Assembly: GCA_934532985.1 (NCBI GenBank)
Contig: CAKTAV010000004.1
Span: forward strand, 153,826 to 217,825
DNA from: an uncultured Butyricicoccus sp.
Lineage (GTDB): Bacteria > Bacillota > Clostridia > Oscillospirales > Butyricicoccaceae
DNA: 64,000 nucleotides
Direction of reading: 5' to 3'
Shown here: positions 26,081-35,319 of the stretch, piece after piece
Layout of the letters: each line of letters begins with the position of its first letter
Position numbering within the stretch: position 1 is the stretch's first letter
Position numbers and translations under genes: made by a program
The notes under the pieces: model-generated
Seen by the model: only the letters and a program-made list of their open reading frames with translations
What the model was told of the DNA's origin: nothing
Databases searched by the model: none

Positions 26081-26990
26081 ATCGACTCCTCAAAATCTGT
26101 AATACCGATGTGAAATAGTCCGGCAGAGGGGCAGAAAACACCATTCGTTCTCCGCTCACCGGATGCGTCAACGTCAGCTCTCCCGCATGCAGGCACTGGC
26201 CATTTAATTTCCATTTATCTGTTTTGGGTCCGTATACCGGATCGCCAATAATCGGATGGCCAATATGATTCATATGCACACGAATCTGGTGTGTCCGTCC
26301 GGTTTCCAGCAAAAATGTCGCGTAAGTAAAGCCGCGATAGCGCTCCAGCACTTCATAATGCGTGATGGCATCGCGTCCATCCGGTGCCACCGCCATCTTT
26401 TTCCGATCCGTCCGATGACGCGCAATCGGTGCGTGGACGGTGCCTTTGTCCTCCGGCAGACTGCCGTAGACCACCGCAAAATACCGCCGCACGACGGAAT
26501 GCTCGGCAATCTGTGCCGCCAGCGACTGGTGCGCACGATCATTTTTCGCGACGACAAGCAGTCCGCTCGTATCCTTATCAATCCGATGTACAATGCCCGG
26601 GCGAATCTCGCCATTGATTCCCGAAAGGCTGTCTCCGCAGTGATACATCAATGCATTGACCAACGTACCATCCCAGTTACCCGGCGCCGGATGCACTACC
26701 ATGCCGCGCGGTTTATTGATCACAATCAGATCGGCATCCTCATAGACAATATCCAGCGGAATATCCTGCGGCGTGATTTCCATCTCTTTCGGTTCGCGAA
26801 GCTCTACTGTGATGCAATCCCCTTCTGCGACGCGATAATTTTTCTTGAGCGCCGCAGACTCCCGGCAGACATGGCCGCCCTCAATAATATGCTGAATCGC
26901 CGAGCGCGTCATGTCCGGAAAGCGCATGCTGAGGACGCGATCCAGTCGCTGCCCCACTTCCTCCGACGTAATGAGAATCTCCTGCCTCAT
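26067..26990 (-). CDS. rluD: RluA-family pseudouridine synthase, RluD-like
   Basis: rRNA modification enzyme (307 aa). It has an N-terminal S4 RNA-binding domain (about residues 12-75) and a catalytic domain with GIVHRIDKDTSGLLVVAK, where the Asp is the nucleophile. RTHQIRVHM near residue 235 is conserved in the family. It overlaps lspA by four bases, a frequent Firmicutes pairing. The exact target uridines are inferred only from family. Confidence 0.93.
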   Translation of the reverse strand: MRQEILITSEEVGQRLDRVLSMRFPDMTRSAIQHIIEGGHVCRESAALKKNYRVAEGDCITVELREPKEMEITPQDIPLDIVYEDADLIVINKPRGMVVHPAPGNWDGTLVNALMYHCGDSLSGINGEIRPGIVHRIDKDTSGLLVVAKNDRAHQSLAAQIAEHSVVRRYFAVVYGSLPEDKGTVHAPIARHRTDRKKMAVAPDGRDAITHYEVLERYRGFTYATFLLETGRTHQIRVHMNHIGHPIIGDPVYGPKTDKWKLNGQCLHAGELTLTHPVSGERMVFSAPLPDYFTSVLQILRSRYGEI

Positions 26991-27469
26991 GCGTCCGACT
27001 CCTCTTTTTTGTCCTCCGGATCCTTATGCTGAAACAGCACATAGATGCAGAATGCAGCGACGCCCACACAGACATAGATATCCGCCACATTAAATACCGG
27101 AAAGTTAATCAGCGAGAAATGCAGCATATCCACGACAAAATGACGCACCACGCGGTCAATCATATTGCCAACGGCACCGGCGCAAATCAGCAGCAACGCG
27201 ATTTTGCCAAACAGCGTCTGCACATAGTTTTTTTGCAGCGCCGCCGCTATCAAAACCACAACAACAACGGCAAACACAACAAACAGCCACTGGTGATTTT
27301 CCAGCATGCTGAACGCCGCGCCGCGGTTTTCAACATAGGTAAACTGGAACACGCCCGGAATCAGCGGGATGCTTCCCAGTGCCGCCAGCGACGACACCGC
27401 CCAATATTTCACCAGCTGATCCACCACAACCAGCGCCGCAATCGTGAGCAGAGTCATAAACAAGGTCAT
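26987..27469 (-). CDS. lspA: Lipoprotein signal peptidase
   Basis: Signal peptidase II (160 aa), which cleaves prolipoproteins before the lipidated Cys. It has four membrane segments. The two catalytic aspartates are in NMIDRVVRHFVVD and FNVADIYVCVG. GGAGG precedes the ATG and directly follows the T-run of the ileS terminator. The final 12 residues are highly charged. A likely client in this window is the GerS-like lipoprotein. Confidence 0.96.
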   Translation of the reverse strand: MTLFMTLLTIAALVVVDQLVKYWAVSSLAALGSIPLIPGVFQFTYVENRGAAFSMLENHQWLFVVFAVVVVVLIAAALQKNYVQTLFGKIALLLICAGAVGNMIDRVVRHFVVDMLHFSLINFPVFNVADIYVCVGVAAFCIYVLFQHKDPEDKKEESDA

Positions 27470-27479
27470 ACTATTCCTC

Positions 27480-27516
27480 CAAAAAAGCAGGCAGAGAACA
27501 CATGGTTCTCTGCCTG
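27480..27516 (-). terminator. Terminator of ileS
   Basis: A 12-bp stem CAGGCAGAGAAC/GTTCTCTGCCTG (27488-27499 with 27505-27516) is followed on the minus strand by CTTTTTT. Confidence 0.92.
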
Positions 27517-27529
27517 TATCCTACCTCAA

Positions 27530-30328
27530 TTACTTCGCTACTACCGAAGCGCAGCGAGCACACAGACAAGGATGTTCTGCATTCTGTCCGACGGTCGGAT
27601 CGTAGATCCAGCACCGCTCGCACTTTTCACCCTGGATATGCTCAACCGCAATCTTGATGCCATCCAGTGCCTCATAGCTGTCGCCCTCGCCGTCGCCGGT
27701 CTGAACCGTCAACTGCGATACAATGCACAGCTTCGCCAGATCCTGACCACAGGTGTTCAAGAACTCTGCTGATGCCTCCGAAGCGGTAATCGTTACCTTT
27801 GCCTCCAGCGGCTTGCCAATCAGCTTCGCGCCGCGCGCCTTCTCCAGCGCCTTATTGACGTCGTCGCGTATCGCAATCAGCTTGTCCCACTTTGCCATCT
27901 GTTCTTCGCCGAACAGCAGCGCGTCGTCCGCCGACGGCATGTCATTGAGCAGGATGTTGCGCAGATCGTCGCCCTCGCGGTGCGGCATCGCCTTCCAAAC
28001 CTCATCCGAGGTGAAGCTCAGGATCGGGGAAACCAGACGAACCATCGCGTCCAAAATGCGATACATCGCCGTCTGTGCGCTGCGGCGCAGGTTGCCATTC
28101 TCCTCTTCGCAGTACAGGCGATCCTTAATAACGTCCAGATAGAAGTTGGACATATCCACAACGCAGAAGTTGTAGATCGCACGATATACGGCGTGGAACT
28201 CATAGTTATTATAGGCCTCGCGTACCTTGGCAACCAGATCATTCATACGCATCAGCGCCCACTGATCCAGCTCTACCATATCAGCGTACGCAACCATATC
28301 CTTTGTTTCAAATCCGTTCAGGTTACCCAGCATATAGCGGCAGGTGTTTCGGATCTTCAGATAGGCATTCGCCAGCTGCTTCAGAATCGGCTTGGACAGG
28401 CGCATATCCTGCGTATAATCTGCCGAGGATACCCACAGACGGAAGATGTCCGCACCGTATTCCTTGATGGTCTCCTGCGGACTGATGGCGTTGCCCAGCG
28501 ATTTATGCATAACCTTGCCTTCGCCGTCAACCGTCCAGCCGTGGGTGATAATTTCCTTATACGGAGCCTTGCCGTTGACCGCAATCGAGGTCAGCATCGA
28601 CGACTGGAACCAGCCGCGGTACTGGTCGCCGCCCTCCAGATACAGGTCCGCCGGATAGCGCAGCTCTTCGCGCGTATCGCTGACCGCCGACCACGTCGAA
28701 CCGGAGTCAAACCAAACGTCCAGAATATCCTTCTCCTTGCGGAAGTGGGTGCAACCGCACTCGCATGTTGCGCCTTCCGGCATCAGCTGTTCGACCGAAC
28801 GTGCCCACCATGCGTTGGAGCCTTCCTTCTCAACAATCTTTGCTACTTTGTCAATGCTCTCATCCGTGCAGTACGGCTTGCCGCATTCCTCACAGAAGAA
28901 CATCGGAATCGGAACGCCCCATGTGCGCTGACGGGAAATACACCAGTCCGAGCGCTCCTGAATCATGGAGATCATGCGCTCCTTGCCCCATGCCGGCTTC
29001 CAGTAAATATCATCGCACGCTTTGACTGCATCGTCCTTGATGGCGTCAACCGAAGCAAACCACTGCTGCGTCGCACGGAAGATAATCGGCTTCTTGCAAC
29101 GCCAGCAATGCGGATAGCTATGCACGATGTCCTTGCTGGACAGCAGAGCATTGCTCTCTACCAGATCCTTAAAAATAACCGGATGTGCCTTGGTGACGTG
29201 CAGACCGGCGTACTTGCCCGCGTATTCATTCAGGCAGCCGCGCGCATCAACCGATACCTCCATCGTGATGTCTGTCGGAATCTGCTCGTACTTCTGACAG
29301 ACATAGAAGTCATCCAGACCGAAGGACGGCGCCGTGTGAACACAGCCCGAACCGGCATCCAGCGTGACATGATCGCCCAGAATAATCAGCGAATCGCGGT
29401 TCATAAACGGATGATATGCCGTCATATATTCAAATTCATCGCCAAACAGCGTGCCGACCGTCTCGTACTCGGTAATGCCGGACTCACTCATAACGCTGGA
29501 GACCAGATCAGTCGCCATGATGAGAATTTCGCCCGTCGCAATCTTAACCAGCGAGTACTCCAGCTGCGGATTCAGGCAGATTGCCATGTTGCCCGGCAGC
29601 GTCCACGTCGTGGTCGTCCAAATGACGAAGTACATCTTGTCGAGGTCGCCGAACTGTGCCAGTTTGCCCTTGTCATCGTGTACCTTAAACTTAACGAAAA
29701 TCGTCGTTACCGGATCATCCGCGTACTCTACCTCGGCCTCTGCCAGCGCGGTCTCACAGGTCGGGCACCAATAGGTCGGCTTCAGGCCCTGATAGATCAG
29801 GCCCTTCTTTGCCATCGCGCCAAAGACACGAACCTGCTTTGCCTCAAACTCCGGCATCAATGTAATATACGGATGATCCCAGTCACCGACAACGCCGAGA
29901 CGCTTAAAGCCCTTGCGCTGCTTGTCCACCTGCTCCAGTGCAAATTCGCGACACTTGTCGCGGAATTCCGGAACCGGCATCTCATTACGCTTAACGCCCT
30001 TCTTCTGGATGGCCGTCTCAATCGGCATACCGTGAGTATCCCAACCCGGAATATACGGTGCCTTGAAACCAGACATATTTTTATACCGAATGATAAAATC
30101 CTTCAGGATCTTGTTCAGAGCATGACCGATATGAATATCGCCGTTAGCATACGGAGGGCCATCGTGCAGCACGTAAAGCGGCTTGCCCTCATTCTTTTTC
30201 ATCAGTGTATGATAAAGATCCTGTTCGTACATTTCCTCCAGCATACCCGGCTCACGCTTTGCGAGCGCGGCGCGCATCGGGAAATCGGTTTTCGGTAGAT
30301 TGATTGTCTTATTGTAGTCCTGCGGCAT
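27530..30328 (-). CDS. ileS: Isoleucine--tRNA ligase
   Basis: Class I aminoacyl-tRNA synthetase (932 aa). The HIGH box is DIHIGHALN near residue 67. The KMSKS-loop is written VMHKSLGN, a variant seen in some clostridial enzymes. The editing domain lies between. The C-terminal zinc module shows CERCWIYDPT and CLCARC. Start at 30328 gives MPQDYNKTINLPKTDFPMRA, the usual family N-terminus, with AAAGGA 12 bases upstream. No T-box leader is visible in the short gap before it. Confidence 0.96.
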   Translation of the reverse strand: MPQDYNKTINLPKTDFPMRAALAKREPGMLEEMYEQDLYHTLMKKNEGKPLYVLHDGPPYANGDIHIGHALNKILKDFIIRYKNMSGFKAPYIPGWDTHGMPIETAIQKKGVKRNEMPVPEFRDKCREFALEQVDKQRKGFKRLGVVGDWDHPYITLMPEFEAKQVRVFGAMAKKGLIYQGLKPTYWCPTCETALAEAEVEYADDPVTTIFVKFKVHDDKGKLAQFGDLDKMYFVIWTTTTWTLPGNMAICLNPQLEYSLVKIATGEILIMATDLVSSVMSESGITEYETVGTLFGDEFEYMTAYHPFMNRDSLIILGDHVTLDAGSGCVHTAPSFGLDDFYVCQKYEQIPTDITMEVSVDARGCLNEYAGKYAGLHVTKAHPVIFKDLVESNALLSSKDIVHSYPHCWRCKKPIIFRATQQWFASVDAIKDDAVKACDDIYWKPAWGKERMISMIQERSDWCISRQRTWGVPIPMFFCEECGKPYCTDESIDKVAKIVEKEGSNAWWARSVEQLMPEGATCECGCTHFRKEKDILDVWFDSGSTWSAVSDTREELRYPADLYLEGGDQYRGWFQSSMLTSIAVNGKAPYKEIITHGWTVDGEGKVMHKSLGNAISPQETIKEYGADIFRLWVSSADYTQDMRLSKPILKQLANAYLKIRNTCRYMLGNLNGFETKDMVAYADMVELDQWALMRMNDLVAKVREAYNNYEFHAVYRAIYNFCVVDMSNFYLDVIKDRLYCEEENGNLRRSAQTAMYRILDAMVRLVSPILSFTSDEVWKAMPHREGDDLRNILLNDMPSADDALLFGEEQMAKWDKLIAIRDDVNKALEKARGAKLIGKPLEAKVTITASEASAEFLNTCGQDLAKLCIVSQLTVQTGDGEGDSYEALDGIKIAVEHIQGEKCERCWIYDPTVGQNAEHPCLCARCASVVAK

Positions 30329-30447
30329 TGAACCGTACCATCCTTTCTGTTTATCCAGCCGCACACAGAATTCTGCGCGCCGCTGTCAGCTGCCCTTGCA
30401 GCTACTTGTATCGCAAACAGGCCAAAAGCCGTTTATCGTCGTAATTA

Positions 30448-31167
30448 TTATCCTTCTGACCCCGTCACTTCTACCGTAAAGGCATCTTCCTTTACAGACT
30501 TTTCTTCCTCATGCTCCATTTCTTTCTGCATGTCCTCTTCTGGAATCAGCGGATTGGAAAAGGTTTTCGAAAAATCATCCTCTTCCTCCGGCTTCTCGTA
30601 GCTCGGCTCGATCGGGGCCTCTACACTGCCAGTAATCGTCTCCGCAGAGGATTCCTTCTCCTCTCCAGACGCAGTCTGAAAGCCAAAGTGCGATGGAATT
30701 GCAGCAATCCGTTCGCTTTCCTCGCGAAAACGGCGCGTCATCATCTCAATAAAATACGCACTTTCGTGCTGTGCCTCGCGCAGCATATTTTTCTCCTGCA
30801 CAATCGACTCCTCATACTGCCGCAGTAAAAGACTTCCCTTCTGCTCTGCGGTGTTTGTAATCTTGTCTGCCTGTGCATTTGCTTCCTTCAAAATGCGCTC
30901 TGCCTCGCGGTTTGCCTTGTCCATGGTTTCTTCCGCAATGTTCTGTGCGGTAAGCAACGCCTGACGGATGCCTTCCTCCACGCGACGATATTCCTCAATT
31001 TTATCCACCAATACCTTCATCTTGCTGCGAAGTTCGGTGTTCTGCTGCTCCAGCTTTTCATAATCGCTCGACAGCTGGCTAAATGCCGTGTCAACCGCCT
31101 GCATATCATAACCGCCAAATACAGCCTTTTCGAATTTCAACTGCTTCACTTCCGTAGAGCTAAGCAT
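30448..31167 (-). CDS. divIVA: DivIVA-domain protein
   Basis: Coiled-coil protein (239 aa) that marks curved membranes at poles and septa. The N-terminal motif KFEKAVFGGYDMQAVDTAF matches the DivIVA membrane-binding domain. A long coiled coil (about residues 35-155) and an acidic disordered tail follow. It is the last gene of the yggS-sepF-yggT cluster, as in other Firmicutes. GAGGAGG lies 6 bases before the ATG. Confidence 0.9.
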   Translation of the reverse strand: MLSSTEVKQLKFEKAVFGGYDMQAVDTAFSQLSSDYEKLEQQNTELRSKMKVLVDKIEEYRRVEEGIRQALLTAQNIAEETMDKANREAERILKEANAQADKITNTAEQKGSLLLRQYEESIVQEKNMLREAQHESAYFIEMMTRRFREESERIAAIPSHFGFQTASGEEKESSAETITGSVEAPIEPSYEKPEEEDDFSKTFSNPLIPEEDMQKEMEHEEEKSVKEDAFTVEVTGSEG

Positions 31168-31207
31168 CTCAGTCCTCCTCTTTGCCAATCAAACTCCTGT
31201 GTTCAAG

Positions 31208-31242
31208 AAAAGAAAAACGGGAAAAGCCGGGAAATTCCCGGC
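31208..31242 (-). terminator. Hairpin between yggT and divIVA
   Basis: GCCGGGAA and TTCCCGGC form a compact stem at 31226-31242, followed on the minus strand by TTTTCCCGTTTTTC. It may be a partial terminator that sets divIVA apart from sepF-yggT. Confidence 0.6.
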
Positions 31243-31256
31243 AGAAATCCAAAGAA

Positions 31257-31544
31257 TTAGAAATATACCGCCTGTAACAGCGATTCCGCAAGCCAAAGAA
31301 CCAGAAACGCCAGCAAAACCGAAAAGTCCAGCGGACTATTTCGGAGCGCACTGACACGGCTCAAAAGCGAGCGAAACGGCTGAATCAGCGGCTCCGTACA
31401 TGTATACACAAAGTCATATAACCGTGTCTGCTGTATCTGCGGAAACCATGACATCAGCGCCCGAATAATCAAAAGCCACTGCGCCAACCGGATGGCAGCC
31501 ATTGCAATTCGGAATATAAAATAGGTCAGCATTACCATAAGCAA
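31257..31544 (-). CDS. YggT family membrane protein
   Basis: Small membrane protein (95 aa) with two hydrophobic segments flanking the family motif SWFPQIQQTRLYDFVYTCTEPLIQPFR. The function is not settled; it is a constant member of the ylm gene group next to sepF and may help division or membrane protein assembly. It starts 7 bases after the sepF stop. Confidence 0.9.
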   Translation of the reverse strand: MLMVMLTYFIFRIAMAAIRLAQWLLIIRALMSWFPQIQQTRLYDFVYTCTEPLIQPFRSLLSRVSALRNSPLDFSVLLAFLVLWLAESLLQAVYF

Positions 31545-31551
31545 TACGCAA

Positions 31552-32055
31552 TTAGTCTGTAAAGCGGAGGCCGTTGCTCTCCAGTTCGCTGATCAGATCC
31601 TCACCGACAATTTCAACATTGTACGGCGTGATAAGATACGTATCCTTTGCAACGCGCTTAATCTTGCCCTCAATGGCAAACGCAACACCGCTCAGGAAGT
31701 CCAGCATGCGGGTTGCCACCTCTTTTTCCGTGCTTTCCAGATTCAGCACAACCGTCATCTTATTCTTCAGGTGGTCCGCAATGTCAACCACGCTGTTGAA
31801 CTGCTCTGCCTTAACCAGAACAACAGCCAGCTTGGTCGTTGCGCTAATGTTGACGACGCGGTTATTGCGCGCTGCCGTCGGCACAGAGCCCGCGGTCTCC
31901 CGAACAGCCGTGCTTGTCTGTGCGGGATGCGAGCGCGAAGAGGCATACGGCGGCTCCTGCACCTGCGTTTCGCCCATTTCTTCGTCGGTCTCGTATTCGT
32001 ACTCTTCTTCTTCCTCGCCTGTTACCCAAGACTTAAAGCTATCCAAGAAGCCCAT
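31552..32055 (-). CDS. sepF: Cell division protein SepF
   Basis: FtsZ-anchoring protein (167 aa). The N-terminal amphipathic helix MGFLDSFKSWV binds membrane. An acidic EEEEYEYETDEE linker follows, then the SepF core (about residues 75-160) with the LNLE stretch and FLSGVAFAIEGKIKRV. Start at 32055 has GGAGG nine bases upstream. It supports assembly of the division ring in concert with DivIVA nearby. Confidence 0.95.
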   Translation of the reverse strand: MGFLDSFKSWVTGEEEEEYEYETDEEMGETQVQEPPYASSRSHPAQTSTAVRETAGSVPTAARNNRVVNISATTKLAVVLVKAEQFNSVVDIADHLKNKMTVVLNLESTEKEVATRMLDFLSGVAFAIEGKIKRVAKDTYLITPYNVEIVGEDLISELESNGLRFTD

Positions 32056-32089
32056 GTGGTTTTCCTCCCATATAATGAATCCATTCAAC

Positions 32090-32800
32090 TTAATAGTGGC
32101 GTGCACCAAAAATTGTCGTACCTAAGCGGACAATATTTGCCCCGCAGGCAATCGCCGCTTCAAAATCCGCACTCATGCCCATCGACAAATAGTCCATAGA
32201 AACATTATCGTATTTTTTAGCCGATATGTCAACAAATAGTTGATGCATTCTGTCAAAATAATAAGTATCGTCTCGCTTTTCGTCAGGTTTTGGAGGAATT
32301 GCCATAAGTCCTCGAATTCGAATATTCTCCATCTGAGAAATTGCCTGAATCGCTTCCATCACCTCATCCGGGTCAATTCCCAGTTTGGCCTCTTCGCGTC
32401 CGATATTGATCTCCAGAAGAATATCCTGACACAATCCAGCCTTCTTCGCCTCCTTGGAAATCACCGACGCCAGTTTAACAGAGCTAACTGATTCAATCAG
32501 GCTGACCTTTCCTATCAGATACTTAACCTTGTTGGACTGAAGTGTTCCAATAAAGTGCAGCGGGCATCCATCATAGGCGTGCTCCTCATATTTTCCGAGC
32601 AACTCCTGCACACGGTTTTCTCCGCATACGTCAATCCCCGCCCGCACAGCAGCCTGTACGCGCTCCACGTCGTTCATCTTTGTCGCCGCCACCAGCGTGA
32701 TATCCTCCGGCTGCCGTCCCGCCTTTTCAGCGGCCTCGGCAATCCGTGCCCGCGCATCGGTTACGTTATTTACAATCTGCTTTTCTTCTTCGACTGTCAT
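32090..32800 (-). CDS. YggS/YlmE-type PLP homeostasis protein
   Basis: Alanine-racemase-fold PLP-binding protein (236 aa) of the PLPBP family. The PLP lysine is in LVAATKMNDVERV near residue 37, and GENRVQELLGKYE and SMGMSADFEAAI are family signatures. Members keep free PLP low and have no strong catalytic activity. It overlaps the HlyD-like gene by four bases (ATGA) and precedes sepF. Confidence 0.93.
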   Translation of the reverse strand: MTVEEEKQIVNNVTDARARIAEAAEKAGRQPEDITLVAATKMNDVERVQAAVRAGIDVCGENRVQELLGKYEEHAYDGCPLHFIGTLQSNKVKYLIGKVSLIESVSSVKLASVISKEAKKAGLCQDILLEINIGREEAKLGIDPDEVMEAIQAISQMENIRIRGLMAIPPKPDEKRDDTYYFDRMHQLFVDISAKKYDNVSMDYLSMGMSADFEAAIACGANIVRLGTTIFGARHY

Positions 32801-34062
32801 TTTACAACCTTCTTATCTTCAATGTCCTTTGCTCGCCGAATGATTTTATCATTGACAACCAGCGAATCATCTCCAATGACTCCCTGCTTTACAATATAAT
32901 AATCCGAACCCTTATACAGCGGATCAATTACCTTAAAGCTCGAAATCTTATTGTTCTCAATGTACACACCGATCTGACCATCGTCGTTGATATGTATCGC
33001 GTCCGTCGGCACCTTGAGACCGGTATACGATGCCAGCACAATCGAGCCGACTTCCTTCCGCTTGGACACCAAATCGGAATTCATGTCATACGATCGGAAC
33101 AGAACCAACACCTTGCCGGACTCCGAATCCGGACGGATCGCATACACCGTCGCCTTCACATTGTCGCTCGGCTGTGAAAAGCGCAGCGTCACTTCCTGCT
33201 TTTCCTTCAGGCGTGACGCCTCGGATTTGCTCAAAATCGTCGCATAATACCAGCTGTACTCGCTGACAATTTTGCAATTGCTGGAGTCGCCCGCACTGAC
33301 ATTTTTCGCCGCCAGTTTCTCCAGCGACGTTGCCGTCAAATCATCGATACAGTCCAGCGTAAAGACATTCTCATATCCGTCCACCGTTTGGCTGAAATAT
33401 CCGGAATATTCGGACGAAATTGTGCTTGTCTGATTCTGCAGCTTTTTTTCCAGTGAAGTCTGCGTCGTTTTCAGCTTTTTAACCTGCGAGGAAATATCCT
33501 TCATATTGCCATTCATGGAACCGCTTTGCAGTGCATAGGCACGCAGCTGATGAATATGACTGGAAAGCTGGTCATACGCTCCGGAATCAACAGCATCGCC
33601 GATGCTGTTGATCTCCGAGGTGATCTTTTGATCAATCCGACTGGTATTCGTCACATACGAGTTGTTTTGCAGCGATTCCAGCTGTGAAATCTGCTCCTTA
33701 ATATCCTCCAGCTGCTGGCTCTCCTGCAAGGATTCTTCGTTTTTATAGATGGTAACCAGGGCAGCATCCTTCGCCACCTTGTCGCCATCCGAGTAGTTGT
33801 ATTCGGACGTCTTTGCATCGTCCACCTTGACGACCTTCTCTTCACGAATAAAATATCCGGTTGCCGAAATGGCATCGTCCATCGTCACCTGTGCGGCGCG
33901 TACCAGAACAACTGGACGATAGTGTGAGACAGCAAAATTTCCAAATAAATAAATCAAAAACGCAACACCGATCAGCACCGGCACCTGTATTGACTTTTCC
34001 TTTGTTACTCGCAGAATCCTGCGAAATCCGTTGCGAATTCGGCGAAAAAATTGTTTCTTCAT
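32797..34062 (-). CDS. HlyD-like membrane-anchored adaptor protein
   Basis: Protein of 421 residues with a basic cytoplasmic N-terminus and one membrane segment at about residues 27-46 (VPVLIGVAFLIYLFGNF). A long periplasm-type extracytoplasmic part follows, with a coiled coil around residues 100-210 and a beta-rich end. It resembles HlyD-type adaptors, but no ABC or MFS partner is next to it. It is translationally coupled to yggS in the division cluster, so a role at the envelope or septum is a reasonable guess. Confidence 0.75.
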   Translation of the reverse strand: MKKQFFRRIRNGFRRILRVTKEKSIQVPVLIGVAFLIYLFGNFAVSHYRPVVLVRAAQVTMDDAISATGYFIREEKVVKVDDAKTSEYNYSDGDKVAKDAALVTIYKNEESLQESQQLEDIKEQISQLESLQNNSYVTNTSRIDQKITSEINSIGDAVDSGAYDQLSSHIHQLRAYALQSGSMNGNMKDISSQVKKLKTTQTSLEKKLQNQTSTISSEYSGYFSQTVDGYENVFTLDCIDDLTATSLEKLAAKNVSAGDSSNCKIVSEYSWYYATILSKSEASRLKEKQEVTLRFSQPSDNVKATVYAIRPDSESGKVLVLFRSYDMNSDLVSKRKEVGSIVLASYTGLKVPTDAIHINDDGQIGVYIENNKISSFKVIDPLYKGSDYYIVKQGVIGDDSLVVNDKIIRRAKDIEDKKVVK

Positions 34063-34073
34063 GAAACGCGCTC

Positions 34074-34331
34074 CTAGATGGCGGCTTCCGAAGCTCCTTC
34101 CTTCTCCCGCTTTGTAAATAGTTCCAGCCGTCGGGCCGGAATCAACGTAGAGACGGCGTGTTTATACACCATTTCCTGTTTTCCATCGCATTCCAGCACA
34201 AGGACAAAGTGGTCGAAGCCACGTAGTGTTCCCCGCATTTGGAAGCCATTCGTCAGAAAAACGGTGATCGGAACTCGCTCCTGCCGTATCTTGTTCAAAA
34301 AAATATCCTGGTAGTTTACTTCGTATTTCAT
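34074..34331 (-). CDS. hfq: RNA chaperone Hfq
   Basis: Sm-like hexameric RNA chaperone (85 aa). Sm1 is covered by ITVFLTNGFQMRGTLRGFD and Sm2 by the YKHAVSTLIP signature. The C-terminal tail is short, as in Firmicutes. GGGGAGG precedes the start. It follows miaA, the widespread bacterial order. A small hairpin at the miaA end (ACATGAA/TTCATGT) may stabilise the mRNA. Confidence 0.97.
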   Translation of the reverse strand: MKYEVNYQDIFLNKIRQERVPITVFLTNGFQMRGTLRGFDHFVLVLECDGKQEMVYKHAVSTLIPARRLELFTKREKEGASEAAI

Positions 34332-34370
34332 TATTATAAACCAAACCTCCCCAAATGTACATGAATACTT

Positions 34371-35309
34371 TCATGTTACACCACGGTCGGTAAGAATTTC
34401 TGTCGAACGCCGAAGAACCTCCGGAAAATCCTCTGCACAATCGTAATATATCCACGTCACCCGCGAATCTCTTCGCAGCCACGTCAGCTGCCGCTTCGCA
34501 TAATTGCGGGATGCCCGCTTGAGCTGCTCAACGCACTGCTCCAGCGTGTCCTCTCCCGTCAGATACGGAACCAGCTCTTTATAGCCAATTGCCTGCGCCG
34601 CCGTGCCTTTCAAGAGACCGCCGCGGTACAACCGCTCAGTCTCCTCCAGCAGTCCCTTCTCCATCATGAGATCCACTCGACGGTTAATCCGGTCATACAG
34701 CGTCTCCCGCTGCGTCGGGCACAGTGCCAGCAGCACCGCATCATAGCGTGGCTTCGGCGGCTTGTGCGCCGCATTGAATGCGCCAATTGTCATTCCGGTC
34801 TGCTCGTACACCTCCAGCGCACGAATCACTCGCTTGACGTTGTTTTCATGAATGCGCTCCGCCGACTCCGGATCGACCTTGCGCAAAAGCTCATGCAGAT
34901 AGTGCACGCCGTGCTCCTGTGCAATCGCCTGATAGCGCTGTCGGATTTCGCTCGTCGTGTCGTCGCCGGAAAACGCATTTCCCTCAATCAGCGCATTGAG
35001 ATACAAGCCCGTGCCGCCGCAGACAATCGGTACTTTTCCTCTCGCCAAAATCGACTGCGCGCACGCATCCGCCATCTTCTGATAGCGTGCAACGGAAAAG
35101 TCCTCGCCGGGATCGGCGACGTCAAACATATGGTGCACCACACCGTCGCGTTCCGCTTCGTCCGGCTTCGCCGTGCCAATATCCATACCACGGTAAATCT
35201 GCATGGAGTCCGAGGAAATAATCTCGGTGTCCAATTTTTTTGCCAGCGCAATCGACAAGGCCGTCTTTCCGGACGCCGTCGGGCCGACAATGCAAATTAA
35301 AGGCTGCAT
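34371..35309 (-). CDS. miaA: tRNA dimethylallyltransferase
   Basis: Enzyme (312 aa) that prenylates A37 of tRNAs reading UNN codons; MiaB in the same region then methylthiolates the product. P-loop GPTASGKTALS near residue 8, SSDSMQIYRGMDIGTAKP near 34, and CGGTGLYLNALIEG near 99 are conserved. It follows mutL by 10 bases and precedes hfq. Confidence 0.97.
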   Translation of the reverse strand: MQPLICIVGPTASGKTALSIALAKKLDTEIISSDSMQIYRGMDIGTAKPDEAERDGVVHHMFDVADPGEDFSVARYQKMADACAQSILARGKVPIVCGGTGLYLNALIEGNAFSGDDTTSEIRQRYQAIAQEHGVHYLHELLRKVDPESAERIHENNVKRVIRALEVYEQTGMTIGAFNAAHKPPKPRYDAVLLALCPTQRETLYDRINRRVDLMMEKGLLEETERLYRGGLLKGTAAQAIGYKELVPYLTGEDTLEQCVEQLKRASRNYAKRQLTWLRRDSRVTWIYYDCAEDFPEVLRRSTEILTDRGVT

Positions 35310-35319
35310 CCTATCCTCC

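Noticed and set aside
27980..30298. 772-codon open frame antisense to ileS
   Set aside because: Very long, but it is a shadow of a conserved synthetase gene in GC-biased codons; composition is Arg- and His-rich and no motif is recognisable.
30329..30447. T-box leader expected before ileS
   Set aside because: The gap is only about 120 bases and lacks the AGGGTGGnACCGCG box; no T-box is present.
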